Positions 22,801 through 34,858 of a DNA stretch of 64,000 nucleotides are shown here, in pieces. The DNA lies in contig JAULBX010026941.1 of assembly GCA_032358255.1 (NCBI GenBank), forward strand, positions 62,001 to 126,000. Direction: 5' to 3'. The stretch's first letter is position 1, and each line of letters opens with the position of its first letter. This DNA is from Heterotrichella gracilis (lineage: Eukaryota > Sar > Xanthophyceae > Tribonematales > Xanthonemataceae). The translations under genes and the position numbers were made by a program. The notes beneath the pieces were generated by a model. That model ran no database searches and was not told the DNA's origin. It worked only from the letters and a program-made list of their open reading frames with translations.

Positions 22801-25800
22801 AGGCACTCCAGCGCAAACAGCCCCCCTTGCCGCGCATTTGGCTCCGCTTTGTTGTCCAGCCCAGTTTTGATGGCATCCATGATGCCATAGCTTTTTAGAG
22901 CGGCCAGTCCCAGGCCCTTGACGGTCCCCGCAAGGCCAAATGCCGCTCCCCGCCTGCAAAGGAGAAAAATTTAAAGTTCAGGGTTTGCATTTTTTCAGGC
23001 TGGCTAATCCCAGGCCCTTGACGGTCCCCGCCAGGCCAAATGCTGCTCCCCGCCTGCATGGGGAGTACACATTTAGGGTACCATCTGCAAATACGCACAT
23101 TTGCAGCCAGGCTACCTTGTGTCACTCCAGTAATAGGCCCTTTTCCAAATATATCGGCTGATATACAAATGAAGGGGGCCACGCCCACACCCACGCCATC
23201 ATCAGGATTGAAACATGTTCATCCTTGACCCCCTCGTCAGGGTCCCCACCACCCTCCCCACCCACCCCCGCACCCCACCTGTCCCCATACGTGGCCCCCT
23301 GCGTCAGCCTCTCCATGAGCCCATTCACCAGCCCCTCAACATACTCCCGCTCACCAGCCAGCCCCCCCAGGCGCTGCGTGAGGGCGGGCAGGCAGTCAGA
23401 CACAGCGCGCTGCACCTGCTCCGAGGGCGTGCGCAGGGTCTCCACGAGCAGGGCTACCGTGTCCTTCACCTGCGGGGCGGGGGAGGAGAGGGATAAGACT
23501 AATTTTGCACGAAAGGAAAAATCACTAATTTGCATTTTTTTGCCTAGGCTCATCAAGATCCTGACAAATATCCCTCGCTTAACTTAGCAGTTTTGCACAA
23601 GTTACCCAATACACCAAGAGATAATTTACCCAACAGATCAACAGTTGAATATCCTGGCTACAAACAAAACACACACACGTGCACATATTATACATTGTGA
23701 ACCCTATCCCCACTGATCATCCCCGTACCCACCTTGGGATCCGTTTCCGGCAGGTGCCTGGCCAGCGTCCCCAGGAACACCACCGCCCCCTCCCGCACCA
23801 GGTCGGCAGCCTCCTCGTCTTGCGCCCCCCTGGCCTCCGCAGACGCATCCAGCCAGGACTCAAAGAGGGGGATCATGAGGGGGGACAGAGTGGCGCCATG
23901 GGCATCGACGATGGCCACACCTGGCAGTTGGAATTGGATTGGTGGTATTGGTGGTGGCGGTGGTGGTGGTGTGAGGCAAGTGAATATGGGTACGATGGAT
24001 GTATAAATATGGACGGGAGGTTTTGATAGGGTGGTATCAAGGGGGTCCAAGCGGTGGTCAAGCAACAGGGGACACCCACGTACAAACACCCTTCACTAGG
24101 GTTTGCCACATTTTCCCACCTGCCTCCACCATCCGCTCCCGAACCCCGTCGTCAACATCCGCCAATCCCCGGGTCAGCAAAAACAGCAGCGCCTCTTCCA
24201 CCTCGTCCCTCCCAAATTGACGCGCACATGCCGCAAGCGCCAGGGCAGCCCCCCCACGCGCCTGTGGCCCCCCATCCGTCTCCTCGTAGCATGCGATGGT
24301 GGCTGCGAGGGCTGCGGGGACTGCGCCGGGGTGCAGCTGCAGAGGTGGGGGGTGGGCGGTGAGGGGGCGGGAGGGGTAGGGCGTGCATTGGGGTGATTTA
24401 GGTGCCATAGCTGTGAGTTCATGTCGACTTGTCCACTAGTTTGGGGTGTGCAGTGACACATGACAGCGCAGGTCTGTGCATGTGCAGGAATGACGCCGAG
24501 GCCTGCAGGGAAAAAATATTTAAATATGGGTGCAATTTGCAAGTTATCAATGCATCACCACTTGACAAGCCAGCACATATGCACAGGGTGGTACATGTAG
24601 GTATGAAGGGTACTTTGCACCAATTCATGGGGAGAATGTGTGAACTCCCAGAAAACCGAACGCCTCAGGAAGATGTCCTAAACCCCAGGAGAATAACCTG
24701 CTCCGCGCGAGCGAGGGTGGGCGTGCCGTGCGAGGTCTCTTCAGGTTTCATGCACTGGGGATACAAATCGGCACGTTGGATCCCAGGGATGATCCACACG
24801 GGGACGCAATAATCAAGAAACCGCTACTTAGGAAATCTCGGTTCTACCTTTGCTATTGCTGTGCCGTAGCCTTTCAGGCCGGTGCCCGCCGCCCGCTCGC
24901 CTAATACGGCACGCCAAAAACCCTGAACACCTACCTTGAGCCCCTCTGCCATTGCTGTCGCCGCCGCCTTGCGCACATCCTTGCTGGGGTGGCCCAAATA
25001 CTCGGCCAGGGAGCTCACAAATGTGGGGGCCAGCTCGCATTTGGCTGTTTCCCACAGCTGCTCTGCCATCTGCATTTTGAATAATCCAGTCTTGGTGACC
25101 CATGGATGCAAGGGGTGCAAGCAGAGAAGCAGAGAAGCAGAGACTACACCGTATGGCTGCATGATACCGAATGCCGTGTTGTACATGGAATTACTATTTA
25201 TGCATCGCAACCCCACCTGCGCATTTACTACTACCCCTTGATAAGAACGGAAATGAGTACCCGCACCCACCTGCGCATTTGCCACATCCGGGTCGCTCTT
25301 TGCCATCCACAGCGTGGCCAGCACGTCATCATCCCCGGGACAGCTGCCCTGCGCCAGGGATGGAACAAAGCGCAGCGCCTGCAGCGCAGCCGAGCGCACG
25401 TGGGGGGCCTCTGCCAGCAGGCCGTGGAGTGCGGGTAGGAGGTCTTCCTCCCCTTGTACTCCCCCGCACAGCTGGCACAGCAGGGGCTGCACGCGGTCCC
25501 TGGGAGGCGAGAAAGTGGGAATTGGGAAAGGGTGGATGGTGAATTTGCAGGAAAAGAAGCCTTGGTTGCAGTACGTAAGCTGGGGACTGCAAATACATCA
25601 AAACCACATGATGCAAAGACAGGGCGAGAATGAAGCCCTCTTCCCGATGCACACTGGCTTTGTACTTTCGTCCCCCATGTCCATCCATTTCCTCTTCAGG
25701 GTTTAGGGTTTAGGGTTTGCGCCCACCTGTAGGATTTAGGGTTTAGGGTTTAGGGTTTGGCCCCTACCTGTAGGATGGTAGGATGCCCAGCACATGGTAC

Positions 25801-28800
25801 AGCAGCAGCAGCGACTGCTGGCGGGGGATGTTGGTACCCGGAGCCACATGCAGGGACAGGACCGCCAGGGCTTCGTCATGCAGCGGGGTGCGGCGGGACA
25901 CCTGGGAAATGTGCCACATTCAAGTGGGTTGCGGGGGGAGGGGATCAGGAGGGTATTAATACATCGTGATCCTCCTTGGGGGGTGTCAAAATGCACATGA
26001 ACACCTCGGATTTGCGGCACAAGCCCCTGTAGGCTCCCACCAGGGTTTTGAGAGGGTTTCCAAAGATTGTAATTTGAGAATCAGCAGTGTCTTCCCCAGG
26101 ATTTGAGAAATCCTGGTTCAACCACATCCCAGTACAGATCCACCGAGGTTTGGGTAGGGCTTTGGATGCGCACCGCATGACTGGCCCATACCGAGAACAC
26201 CAAGTGAGGTTTCACAAAGGTTTCACAAGGGTTTGAGCAGGTTTTGGGTACGCACCCGCATGACTGCGCCCAGTACCGGGAACACAAGGTGGTACCCTGG
26301 CCCAGGCAGCGCCTGCTTGCCACTTGTCGCCACCACAAGCGCCCGCAGGGTATCGCGGATGGAGGGCTCAAAGGGGAGTGAGTCCACGCTGGGCTCGCCT
26401 GAATGGAGGGGTAGGGTTTTGGGTCAAAATTTTTTGTTGAGCATAATGTGCCCTGGCGCATTTAAAACTCTAATACCACATCTAACAAACCCTACCAGCC
26501 TGACACCAAACCTTCCCCGTGCTTGCGCTCAGCGGTGGCCACACAAAAACCCTAGCACCTAGCCATAAAAAAACCCTTACCCGTGCTCGCGCTCAGCACC
26601 ACAATGCGCACAGCGGTGGCCACAGCAGTCGCCTTATCTGCCAACTAGTGCAGGCATTGTCCCTACATCAAAGCCCTGGCAACTTTATTTCCCAGTCCCG
26701 CAAACCCTGTTATACTGGCACCAAAACACTTTCCCGTGGTCGCCCTCAACACCACGATATAAACAGCGCTGGCCACACACAAACCCTACCAACCAAGCCA
26801 CACAAACCCTAGCACCCTTACCCGTGCTCGCGCTCAGCACCACAATGCGCACAGCGGTGGCCACAGCTGTGGCCTTATCCGCCAGCGAGGCAGGCAGCGC
26901 CCCAGCCAGTGCCCTGGCAGCCTCAAACGCAGCCCCACCCCCCACCAAGGGGGACGCAAGCAGGGGGAGTACCAAGGGGAGGAGGTGCTCGATGACGTGG
27001 GCGGTGAAGCCAGGGTTGCCGCGCGCCAGGGCAGCCAGGGCGTACAGACCCTTGCCTAGGGTTTCCTTGATGCCCACCATGCCTGCGCGGACCTGGGGGG
27101 ACACAATAGGGTGTAGGGTTGGGGCGGGGAGATGAGTGCGGGGTGGGGGACGGGAAATGGACAGAGGTGCAATGCCTTGCTGATTGAAGTTCCAATGAGA
27201 GCTTTCGTATGGCGTCTTCATGCAGTTAGCTCCACCATCCCCAAGTTCAATGAGTGAGACCCCTTTCCTGGCGCACCCCGTCCAAAAGGGGGTTCTGCAC
27301 TTTGACCAGCCGTTCTCGCTGGCGTGGTGCCCTGGTGCAAGCCAGTGGCCCCCTAACTACGCCTCTGTGTGTCTAATTCTTCAATTCATTCTAGCTCAGA
27401 CTAATGGGCTATGCACACCCCATGTAAACCCTCCTCATCGTATGCCGCTCTTCCCTGGCGCTCGTCCAATACCCTACATGGCATCAAAACCCTACCTGTG
27501 CCTCCTCCGCGAGCTGGCGCTCCCTCATCTCTTGGGCAGGGTCCTTGGCAGATTTACCCCCTTTGCCGCCTCCCCCTGCGCCCCCCTTGGCCCCACCGCC
27601 ACCCCGCGCCGCCCCATTGGCAGACAGCTTGCCGGTGGAGGGTATGCGGGTGGGTGCGGAGGGTTTTGCGGAGGATTTCGAGGGTTTCTCGTCGTCGGAC
27701 GAGTCCCCATAGTCCATCTTGAATCGCCCCCTTGCCTTGCGCATTTGCTTGACCTCCACCACCTCGGGGATATAGGACCCTTGCTGGAGCATCTCAGAGG
27801 CCAATTTGCCTGCAGGGGGTGGGAAATGCTGACCATCGTTTGATCATCATGCGCGGCATTGAATCGTAGTGGATGGCATAGAATCATTGATCAAATCGGT
27901 TGGCATAGAATCATTGTTTGTAATGCTTAACATAAAATCAGCGAATACCATTGTTCGTCAATCCCAATCGAGTGTGCCTGTGCACCTACCCTCTGGCGTG
28001 ACATAAATTGCAAAATCGTTGGCGGTCAGCGCGTTGTGCGGCTCCTGGTCCACCAGGGGAGCAAGCGCCTCCATCAAGGGGCCATACATGAGGGAGGGGG
28101 CTGCCGCCATGGCTGCGCTGATCGCCCCGTACCCCCCTTGCTGGGCTGCAGGGTCGGTGCTGAGCACGCTGTGTGGGCCAATCAGCACCACGCATGCCTC
28201 CGCGGGGTTGGCTGCGGACATGGGGAGTGGGGTGGGTCAGGGATAGGCTGTGGGGATCCAGTATGGGTCAATAGGGTGGGTGGACATCATAGTGCAGCAT
28301 GCACCACCACAAATGACTGGGAACATATGGAGCAAAACGCATCCGGGACGCGTATAGGACGAATTTCAAATCTATCCTCCGCCGCCGCGCCCACACACCT
28401 GGAGTTGAAGGGAAATACCACATTCTGGGGGTTAAGACCCCCTGCAGTCCCCACGCAATTCAGCATGGATGCAAACTACAGGAATAGGGATGCAATACGC
28501 ACCTTCCAGCGCCGCGGCAACATCCCCGATGCGCCTCCCCAGCGCTGCCCACACCCACCCGGGGTCCGCCCTCGCCCACGTCACCGTGGGGTGGTGGGCC
28601 ATCACCATCAGCTGAGCAACCACCCCCGGGGGGGGCGCGGGGGGCGGCGCCCCCCCGCCCCCACCACCCCCCACCGGCACCAGGTGCAGCAGCGCCCCTA
28701 TGAACCGCTCTGAGACCAGGCTGGGGCTCATGGCCCCATCCTCGCTGGCTGAGGGGTCTGAGAAGAAGGGCACCTCGGAGGCGCGGGTGAGCCAGTGCTG

Positions 28801-31800
28801 CAGGGCCAGGGCAAAGGGTTCTGCAGCGCGGGGTAGGGTTTTGGTTTAGGGTTTAACCACAACATTCAGCCCGTGCCAACATGCGTCCATCGCTGTTTCT
28901 CTTCTCATATGCGTTTCAAACATTAGAAAATGCGGCAAAAAAAATCCAATGCTTGAACAACAACATTATCCAAGTTTGAAAACCCATATGATGATAAATG
29001 CAAGACCCTGTGTCCCCCTATTGTTTCCATTGAATGAACATGTTGTTGCTCAGCTGCCACCCCCCTCCCCCTACCTGCCAGGCCAGGCGACGCCGCCAGG
29101 CACCTGCCCACCCCACCCGCAGCCGCCTTGCGCACCCCTGCCGACCCATGCAGCATCAGCAAAACCCCAAACTGGCACAGCGCCTCGGTGGTCCCCGGGA
29201 CCGCGCTGCGGTGGGACAGGTGCAGCAGAAACACCTCGGGGATTGCCGCAGCCCATGTGGCCTCCTCTTGTGTGAGCTTGGCTGCTGCGGCGGCTGAGAG
29301 GAGGACGGAGCCTGGCTTGAGGGCTGTGCTCCACACCTGTAAGGGTGCGGGTGGGGAGAATGAGGGTAAAAATGCTGTGGTCTTTAAATACTCATTGCGA
29401 GGGAGGGTATGTACTACTTTATGCATGCAAAGACCCAGGTGTGTGGTGTCATCAAGTGGAATGCACCACACATCCCCCCAGAGACGAACAAAATCACAGC
29501 ACCACTCTGCATTGCCGCCCAAGTTACTGACTACTTTTCATCTGTGATGTAATGGGACACCCCATCACATCCCAACCTGCTACTGCCACCCACCTTCTCA
29601 GCATCCAATGCCTCATCCGCCTGGCCATCCGCCGCAGCAATATAACCCGCAGCCAACAGCCCACACACACCATCCGCCCGCTGCACCATCTTGGCCACAC
29701 CATCCCCCACCACCTTGGCCAGTGGCGCAGCCAATGGCGCGGCATGTGATCGGCACTCAGGGCTCGCCACGAGGGCGACCAGTAGGGTTTTCAGGTGCGC
29801 GCGGCGTAGGGTTTCCTTGGGGTCTTTGAAACCCTCCGCCAGGCGTGTGAGGGTTGCGAGGGGTATTGATGTTCCCTTGGCCAGCCACGAGCCTAGGGTG
29901 GAAATGATGCCCAGCTTCACTTCCTCGTTGAGCTCCTCCTACAAGGGGGGAGTGCTATTTTAACACGTGTTCTGTTTGGAAATGTCGTCCATCATTAGGA
30001 CGTCCTAATGATGGACATATAACACTCCCCCTGTACCTCCCCATGGATGCCCTGCACCCCCTCCACCTTGCCAGGCACATTACCCAAATCCCAACTCCAA
30101 AACCCTACATCCCCCCCACCCACCTTGTAGAAGCCAGCCAGGAACTCCTGCACCTCCCCGCTGATCCCCTGCACCGCCTCCCCCCTGCCAGGCACACAGC
30201 TCAAACCCTGCAGGGCTGCCACCAGGCTGCTCCGCTCGGGTGCCGCCTTGACCTTCCCCTCTGCGCTCCCATCCAGCACCCCCCTGATGACCCCAAACAG
30301 GGCCCGCACCACATCGGTGTCGCTCACTTGCAGGGCCAGGGCGCGCAGGGCGTCCTGGGCGGCAACCCTGCATAGTGTTTGGCACAGAGGTTGGGTTAGG
30401 GTTGGAGAGGGTCGGGTGGTGGGTGGTGTCGTGGGCACGAACCCTGCGTAGGGTTTGGCACAGGGTTGGATTAAGTTGGGTTTCCCTGCAGCATCCGTGC
30501 CAGGATTTGGCATACATCGAAGATGGTAAGATCGTTGATGCCTCATCACTCTTCTGTAGCAAAACCCAATCCCAAACTCAAGCCTTGGCTACATCCATAC
30601 CCTAGCCAAGCGTTTCCCAAAGCCTATCAACCGTCAAGGGTTCAACCCAAACCCTTCCCCACCCCACCTGACAGTGTCCTTTGCATGCCTGGCCTGCAGC
30701 ACCAGCAGGGGCACCAGCTCCCGAGCATACTGGCTCATGTCGATATGCAGCGCACCGATGACCAGCGCGCTGGCACCCAGGGCGGCCTCAGGGGAGCGTT
30801 TTATCATCTTGGTCATGCAGGGGAGGATCTGGGGGGGAGAAATTAGGTAATTAGCTACTTGCGCTGCATCAGTACTGGCAGATTGGCAGCCACAGCTTGC
30901 TCAACCAGACCCGTGTGAAAGAATGAAGCTCAAATACAATTTATGTTGCAATTGTGGCATGCAACAATAATAATAATAACATAAAACCTATCTAAACAAA
31001 GGGGAAAACTTTGAAACTTTTGGACAGCACAGGTGGATAGAAGAAATTGGCAGCGTTATCTTGGGAAGGCTTCTACCTGGGTCGCAAAGTCCTCGTGGGT
31101 GACGTGCGGCAGCAGGCGCGCGTAGGGCTTTAGGGTTTCCGGGGAGGGTTTCTCCTTGCCGCCCAGCACCCTGTCGCACAGCACCGCCAAGAAGGCTGAC
31201 TTGCATGCCGGCAGGAGGTCTGGCCTGTGCTTGGTGTAAGCCAGGAGCAGGTGCAGGAGAGCGGGGGAGCCTGCGGAATGTGGAAGTGTCATGAAATTGA
31301 AAGGTCATTGAAAGTATATGGGGCCATGGCATAGGCTGTGGGGTCCTAACTGGCAGCAGTTGGCGATGGACAATGATAGCAGGATTCGGTGGCATCTTCC
31401 CCTACCATCCAAAAAAGGGAACTGCCATTGTGGTGGATTGGTAGTGACATGGTGTACATTCCCCAGTAATGATACATGTGTTGCTAGCCATCACAGTGCA
31501 GGTGGTGCATGCATCGCCGTCATTGCCATAATGCCGCAGTACGCTGCCCCGCCATTGCCTTGATGATGATGCATGCGGTGCAACATTTACCAACATTGTG
31601 TCCACCTCCGCTGCATGTATGTAGATGTCCCATGTGTGCACGGTCGAAGCCTCAGTGCCAGTTGGCGCCAGGCCGTGCCATTTGCACGTACCCGTCCTTG
31701 CGCCGCCTATGCATATGAGTGCCGCAATGGATCCCTGCTACACGGTACGTTCTACCACGACTGCCCTCATGTGTGCAGCCCCCGGATTGAACCTCAACCT

Positions 31801-33447
31801 TAAACCCTGCACAAATCTCCCTCTGCCCTTTTATGTGTGTTTCCCCCGCCCATTGCCCTACCCCCGTTTCTGCCATGCCCCTACCTTTTGCCTTTGCCAC
31901 CGCCAGGTACTCCTCAAATAGGCCCTGCTTGTGGCGGATGAGGCGGCTCAGGTTGCGCACAGGCCATTGAAGAGTGCAACCCCCGCCCTGACCCAAACCC
32001 TAAACCCTACAAGCCCTAAACCCAACACATTCCTCCCGCTCCCCCTTCATGTGTGCATCTTGCCCGCCCATTTCCCTACCTTTTGCCTTTGCCACCGCCA
32101 GGTACTCCTCAAACAGGCCCTGCTTGTGGCGGATGAGGCGGCTCAGGTTGCGCACAGCAGCCCGCCACCTGGCGCTGGGTCCCCACAGGCACTCGAGGAA
32201 CGCAGCCTGGCACTCCACCAGTTTGACCACTGGCTTGCGGGCAGAGACAGGGTCCAGGGCGGAAGTGACCAAGCTGCTCCATGCCAGGAGCAGGTAGGCC
32301 TCCTGTGGGGTAGGGAATGAGAGTGATGTGGGGTGGGTGTGGGTGGGTGGGTGTTAGGGCTGCATGTAGGGTGTATGGACGGGGCACACCGAGCGGTCAG
32401 CTAAGCTACCTGATAGTGCTTTCGGATGGTACTGCACACTCCATGTGGTATGCATACCATGGTAGCGATTGGCACCTCACCGCCTGATTCTCCATTCCCC
32501 TACATGCACCGCATGCCAGACAGTCACGCCCCCTGTGCCTTGACGACAACAAGAACCCAAAACCTAAAAGCAGGCTCCGCTGCGCCGCATGCCTGCTTGG
32601 TCAGGTTTGCCCCCTTCTGATTGCGAGGTGAAGTTCTTGAGGAAGGTGGTGTTGGGCAGCGACTGGCACACCACCGCCCGATTCCGCGTTCCCGCATGCA
32701 CCGCATGCCACACATGCCATACACGCCCCCTGGGTGGTTCAGAGCTACACGCAAGACCTAATGACCTGTTCTTGTTCCCTATGGGTGCGCCACTTGCCTG
32801 CTTTGTCAAGTTTGCCCCCTCCTGCTTCACCAACTGCGAGGTGAAATGCTTGAGGAAGGTGGGGTTGGGCAGCGCGTGCTTGATGAAGGACAGCACAGCC
32901 CGCTGGGACTCCACGTCATCGTAGAGGGCCAAGGTGGAAAACACCAGCTGGACCACGTCAGCTGCGTTGCTGTCCAGGAACCCTAGGGTAGGGTAAACGA
33001 GGAGCGGGGGTCAAGGGGAGGGTGGATGGGGGGGTGGCATGGTGGTTGATGTGCGCCGAGGAGGGGCAAAGAACCAGTGTTTGCAACATATGCACAGCAT
33101 TGCTTAGGTGCATGAAGAACGCATTTGATACTGCACGAGGGGTGGCTCGCTCTTGGTCAGGCTACGAGTAGGCATGCCAATGCATTGCACCCATCAAGAT
33201 GGATGGATAACCCAACAGAGGGTGTCCGCTGCCCAGTCACCGAGGTTGCTCCCCGGGCATACCCGTGCGTTTTCAGATATCCATGCATGTGGCAAATGCC
33301 CATATTGAAGGTTGGAAAGGCAACGCTCAAGGCCCCACCTTCAGTGCTGGCGGCTGTTGAAAGGCTGGTTTTCCATAGCAGGATGCGCTCGTAGCCCCTT
33401 TTCGCGTAGTATTTATACGCACTATCGAGTATCTCCGAGCCTGCCAT
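13833..33447 (-). CDS. GCN1: GCN1, ribosome-associated activator of the eIF2alpha kinase GCN2
   Basis: GCN1 binds translating ribosomes and GCN2 and is needed to activate GCN2 on uncharged tRNA or stalled ribosomes. About 35 exons sum to ~2,670 codons, the family's normal size. Exon 1 is 33339-33447 (start MAGSEILDSAY). Landmarks in order include YVTPEG (27989-28213), the Lys/Gly-rich linker replacing the usual charged segment (27497-27809), RRGAAFGLAGTVKGLG-type block (22654-22957), WRTKQGSIQLLGAMAYCAPKQ (22163-22376), GNMCALI (21422-21678), EVRATSARALGQL and DLVPWLMLTL (20846-21018), SGAAQGLAEV (20080-20272), NDNWRIRQASVELLGDLLF (19629-19848), LHVWKSLVTNTPRTL (19125-19401), LGELVRKMGERVL (18480-18738), ITGPLIRIVGDRF and PFVPQLQTTF (15946-16206) and the acidic C-terminus (13833-14131). 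The protein is HEAT repeats throughout. The exon 2 donor appears to be GC (32797). Many introns carry copies of their flanking exon edge. Confidence 0.97.
16262..16305 (-). repeat. Duplicate of a GCN1 acceptor and exon start
   Basis: It repeats the acceptor and first bases of the exon 15946-16206, sharing AGCTCACGCAGCTCGGCTG with 16188-16206. The following intron tail (GTCAAGGGGA) is also repeated. Confidence 0.8.
16895..16965 (-). repeat. Decayed copy of part of GCN1 exon 17125-17407
   Basis: The order of blocks (TTGCAAA..C, CCGCCGC, GAG.G..CTCCTCCA, TGCCCAG) follows that at 17169-17237. It is a diverged direct copy in the downstream intron. Confidence 0.5.
17050..17112. repeat. GATAAT/AAT microsatellite in a GCN1 intron
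   Basis: Tandem GATAATAAT units sit directly beside the donor of exon 17125-17407. Confidence 0.8.
17504..17880. repeat. Minisatellite, about four units of ~100 bp
   Basis: Each unit begins with TGGCCAAACCCTGGCTAAAC-like sequence, then a reversed TTAGCCAGGATTTGGCC-like half, then TGCTGCCAAA.CCC and TTACTGTAC. It fills most of one GCN1 intron. The unit itself contains a short inverted repeat (TTGGCCAA / TAGCCAGG). Confidence 0.8.
18956..19045 (-). repeat. Duplicate of GCN1 exon 19125-19401 3' edge with donor
   Basis: The segment encoding the end of exon 19125-19401 (TNTPRTLGEVLASLMGQVIESLAST) is copied with its GTG donor 169 bases downstream. Telomere-type CCCTAAACCCTAA lies between the copies. 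Confidence 0.9.
20527..20912 (-). repeat. Three copies of a GCN1 exon end
   Basis: The exon end encoding MGAEHFQDLVPWLMLTLKSE (true copy 20846-20912) is repeated at about 20675-20740 and 20527-20590, each followed by the same GTGCG donor. The spacers are arrays of AAACCCTACCC. The first repeat is 171 bases downstream and in frame. Confidence 0.93.
22007..22090 (-). repeat. Duplicate of GCN1 exon 22163-22376 3' edge
   Basis: A nearly identical copy of the last ~75 bases of the exon (encoding EVLADPHPKVQQAARTALNE) plus the GTGGGT donor, displaced by 156 bases. Confidence 0.93.
22998..23060 (-). repeat. Duplicate of GCN1 exon 22654-22957 5' edge
   Basis: It repeats the acceptor and start of the exon, sharing CCAGGCCCTTGACGGTCCCC and CCAAATGC.GCTCCCCGCCTGC with 22908-22960. 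Confidence 0.9.
25721..25790 (-). repeat. Duplicated donor flanking a telomere-type array in a GCN1 intron
   Basis: CCCACCTGTAGGAT and CCTACCTGTAGGATGG flank a block of four TTTAGGG units, and two or three more units lie at 25699-25718. The inner copy is the true donor of exon 25773-25902. Confidence 0.8.
26580..26775 (-). repeat. Two copies of GCN1 exon 26822-27093 3' edge
   Basis: 26580-26645 is an almost exact copy of the exon end at 26820-26885 (CCGTGCTCGCGCTCAGCACC). 26735-26775 is a second, decayed copy. AAACCCTA motifs lie between. Confidence 0.88.
29941..30040. repeat. Perfect 30-bp palindrome at an inverted acceptor copy
   Basis: GTCCATCATTAGGAC (29987-30001) is directly followed by its exact reverse complement (30002-30016). 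Outside it, the acceptor region of exon 29593-29941 (GGGGGAGTG at ~29946) reappears inverted at about 30022-30034 (CACTCCCCC). The whole can fold as a long hairpin in a GCN1 intron. Confidence 0.88.
31880..31972 (-). repeat. Duplicate of GCN1 exon 32077-32303 3' edge
   Basis: The last ~85 bases of the exon (encoding AVRNLSRLIRHKQGLFEEYL...) with the GTAGGG donor are copied 192 bases downstream, nearly without change. CCCTAAACCCTA occurs between them. Confidence 0.93.
32590..32668 (-). repeat. Diverged copy of GCN1 exon 32798-32982 3' edge
   Basis: It shares GCCTGCTT.GTCA.GTTTGCCCCC, CTTGAGGAAGGTGG.GTTGGGCAGC and flanks with 32797-32880. It copies the exon end plus its GC-type donor. Confidence 0.85.
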
Positions 33448-34858
33448 CGTTCACGAGCCGTCTACCCACCCACACGAGGGAGGCACGGCTTATATCGGTG
33501 TCATGTCGTGGATGTATAGTTGGGGGAAATGGATATGGAAGGCGTGTTTGTCCGGTCTTTAGCAACTAGCTGTCACTGTAACAGTTGCGAAACAAGTTGA
33601 CGGTATAGACGGTTGTGTTTGAACCATACTGGTCAAGTTAAGATCGGAGATCGCCCAAATGATGGGAGAGGCAAAAACCGCGGCCGGCGGTAACTTGCGG
33701 CCGGCGGTAACTTGCTTTTGTGGACTCACAAACCTCTATGGATGTTAAATTTACGGGCAATTGTTCGCCAACCTGTGTGTTTTGTTGCCTCTTCTAGGTC
33801 AGTGTACCAGACACAACTGCATTTCTTCTGCCGAGCTATTGCTGTGGCGCGCACTACGCGTAGTGCTAGTCTCACAACTTCTGTGCAGGGGTTACATCAG
33901 GGCATGCCGCAGGGGAAAGTTCGCAACCAGTCCAACCGAAGGGCAACGGACAACACCCTCAAGGGAGTATTGTACCACCACCGCACTGCCAACACTGGTC
34001 CGCCGCATCGCTCGCAAGGTATGCTCGGGTGCCGAGGTTACTTGTTACAGCGACGGTGGTACACACAAAATTCCCTCCCAAAGCATTGTTGCGTTGCATT
34101 GCACGCGAAGGGGTGCCCTTACGCGCTGCTTCTTTTCGGCGTTCAAGCGACTGGGCGATAAATGCACCTTTATCCAAGTGCACTCCCGCACCTCTACGGT
34201 GTATGCGCCTGTCAATACAAGTGTCTCGGAACCATATGAATGCATGGCCCCCCGACACTCGAGATGAATTGACAACCCGGGCACGAACAACAGCAGCTCT
34301 GAATGCGTCAAGCTCGAGCCGCAGGTGCTTCAACCGACATCGTTTGCGTTTCGCAAAAACATCTGCACACAGCAAGTTGCTGAATCCACGTGGTCACTTT
34401 GCAACCCCCCGCAACTAACAAGCCCTCAAAGCCCTAGCCCTGGTGCCCATTGTGCGACCAGTAGACACGTTGCACCAACACGCTAACTAATCCCATGCAT
34501 GATGTTGATTTAATCCTCGACTTTCTCTCGGCATGTGTGGCATAGTCATAGTCAGAGCCATACCATGCCGTACCCATCATGTTCAAGCACACAGTCCTAG
34601 CGTGCCTCTCCCGCCTGCCCTTCGCGCGTTGTGCTTGCTGTTTTTCGGCCTTTCAATTTTCCGCTTAATGTGCGCACAACGTTGCGGGTGCCCCAGAGGT
34701 GTTTCTGTTTCCAGGTAACATCCCGCCTTCTGTCTGTCTTGCAGGGCGCCTCTCAAAGTGCAGTGCACTTGACTATGTGAGCATGTCTGACAACAAAGTC
34801 TGACCTGTAAAGGAACCAGCCTTGTTACACCACCTCAGTAGTTCCTCCCGTTGGCTCC
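33448..34858. promoter_or_regulatory. Divergent intergenic region between GCN1 and the F-box/LRR gene
   Basis: The two genes start in opposite directions 1.4 kb apart, so this interval must hold both promoters. I see no exon with neighbour-like coding character. A short tandem CGGCCGGCGGTAACTTG occurs twice at about 33681-33715. No TATA box can be assigned with confidence. Confidence 0.5.

Noticed and set aside
33712-34267. Overlapping open frames of ~150 codons as a gene between GCN1 and the LRR gene
   Set aside because: Composition is not like neighbouring exons, there is no motif, and the interval is needed for two promoters.
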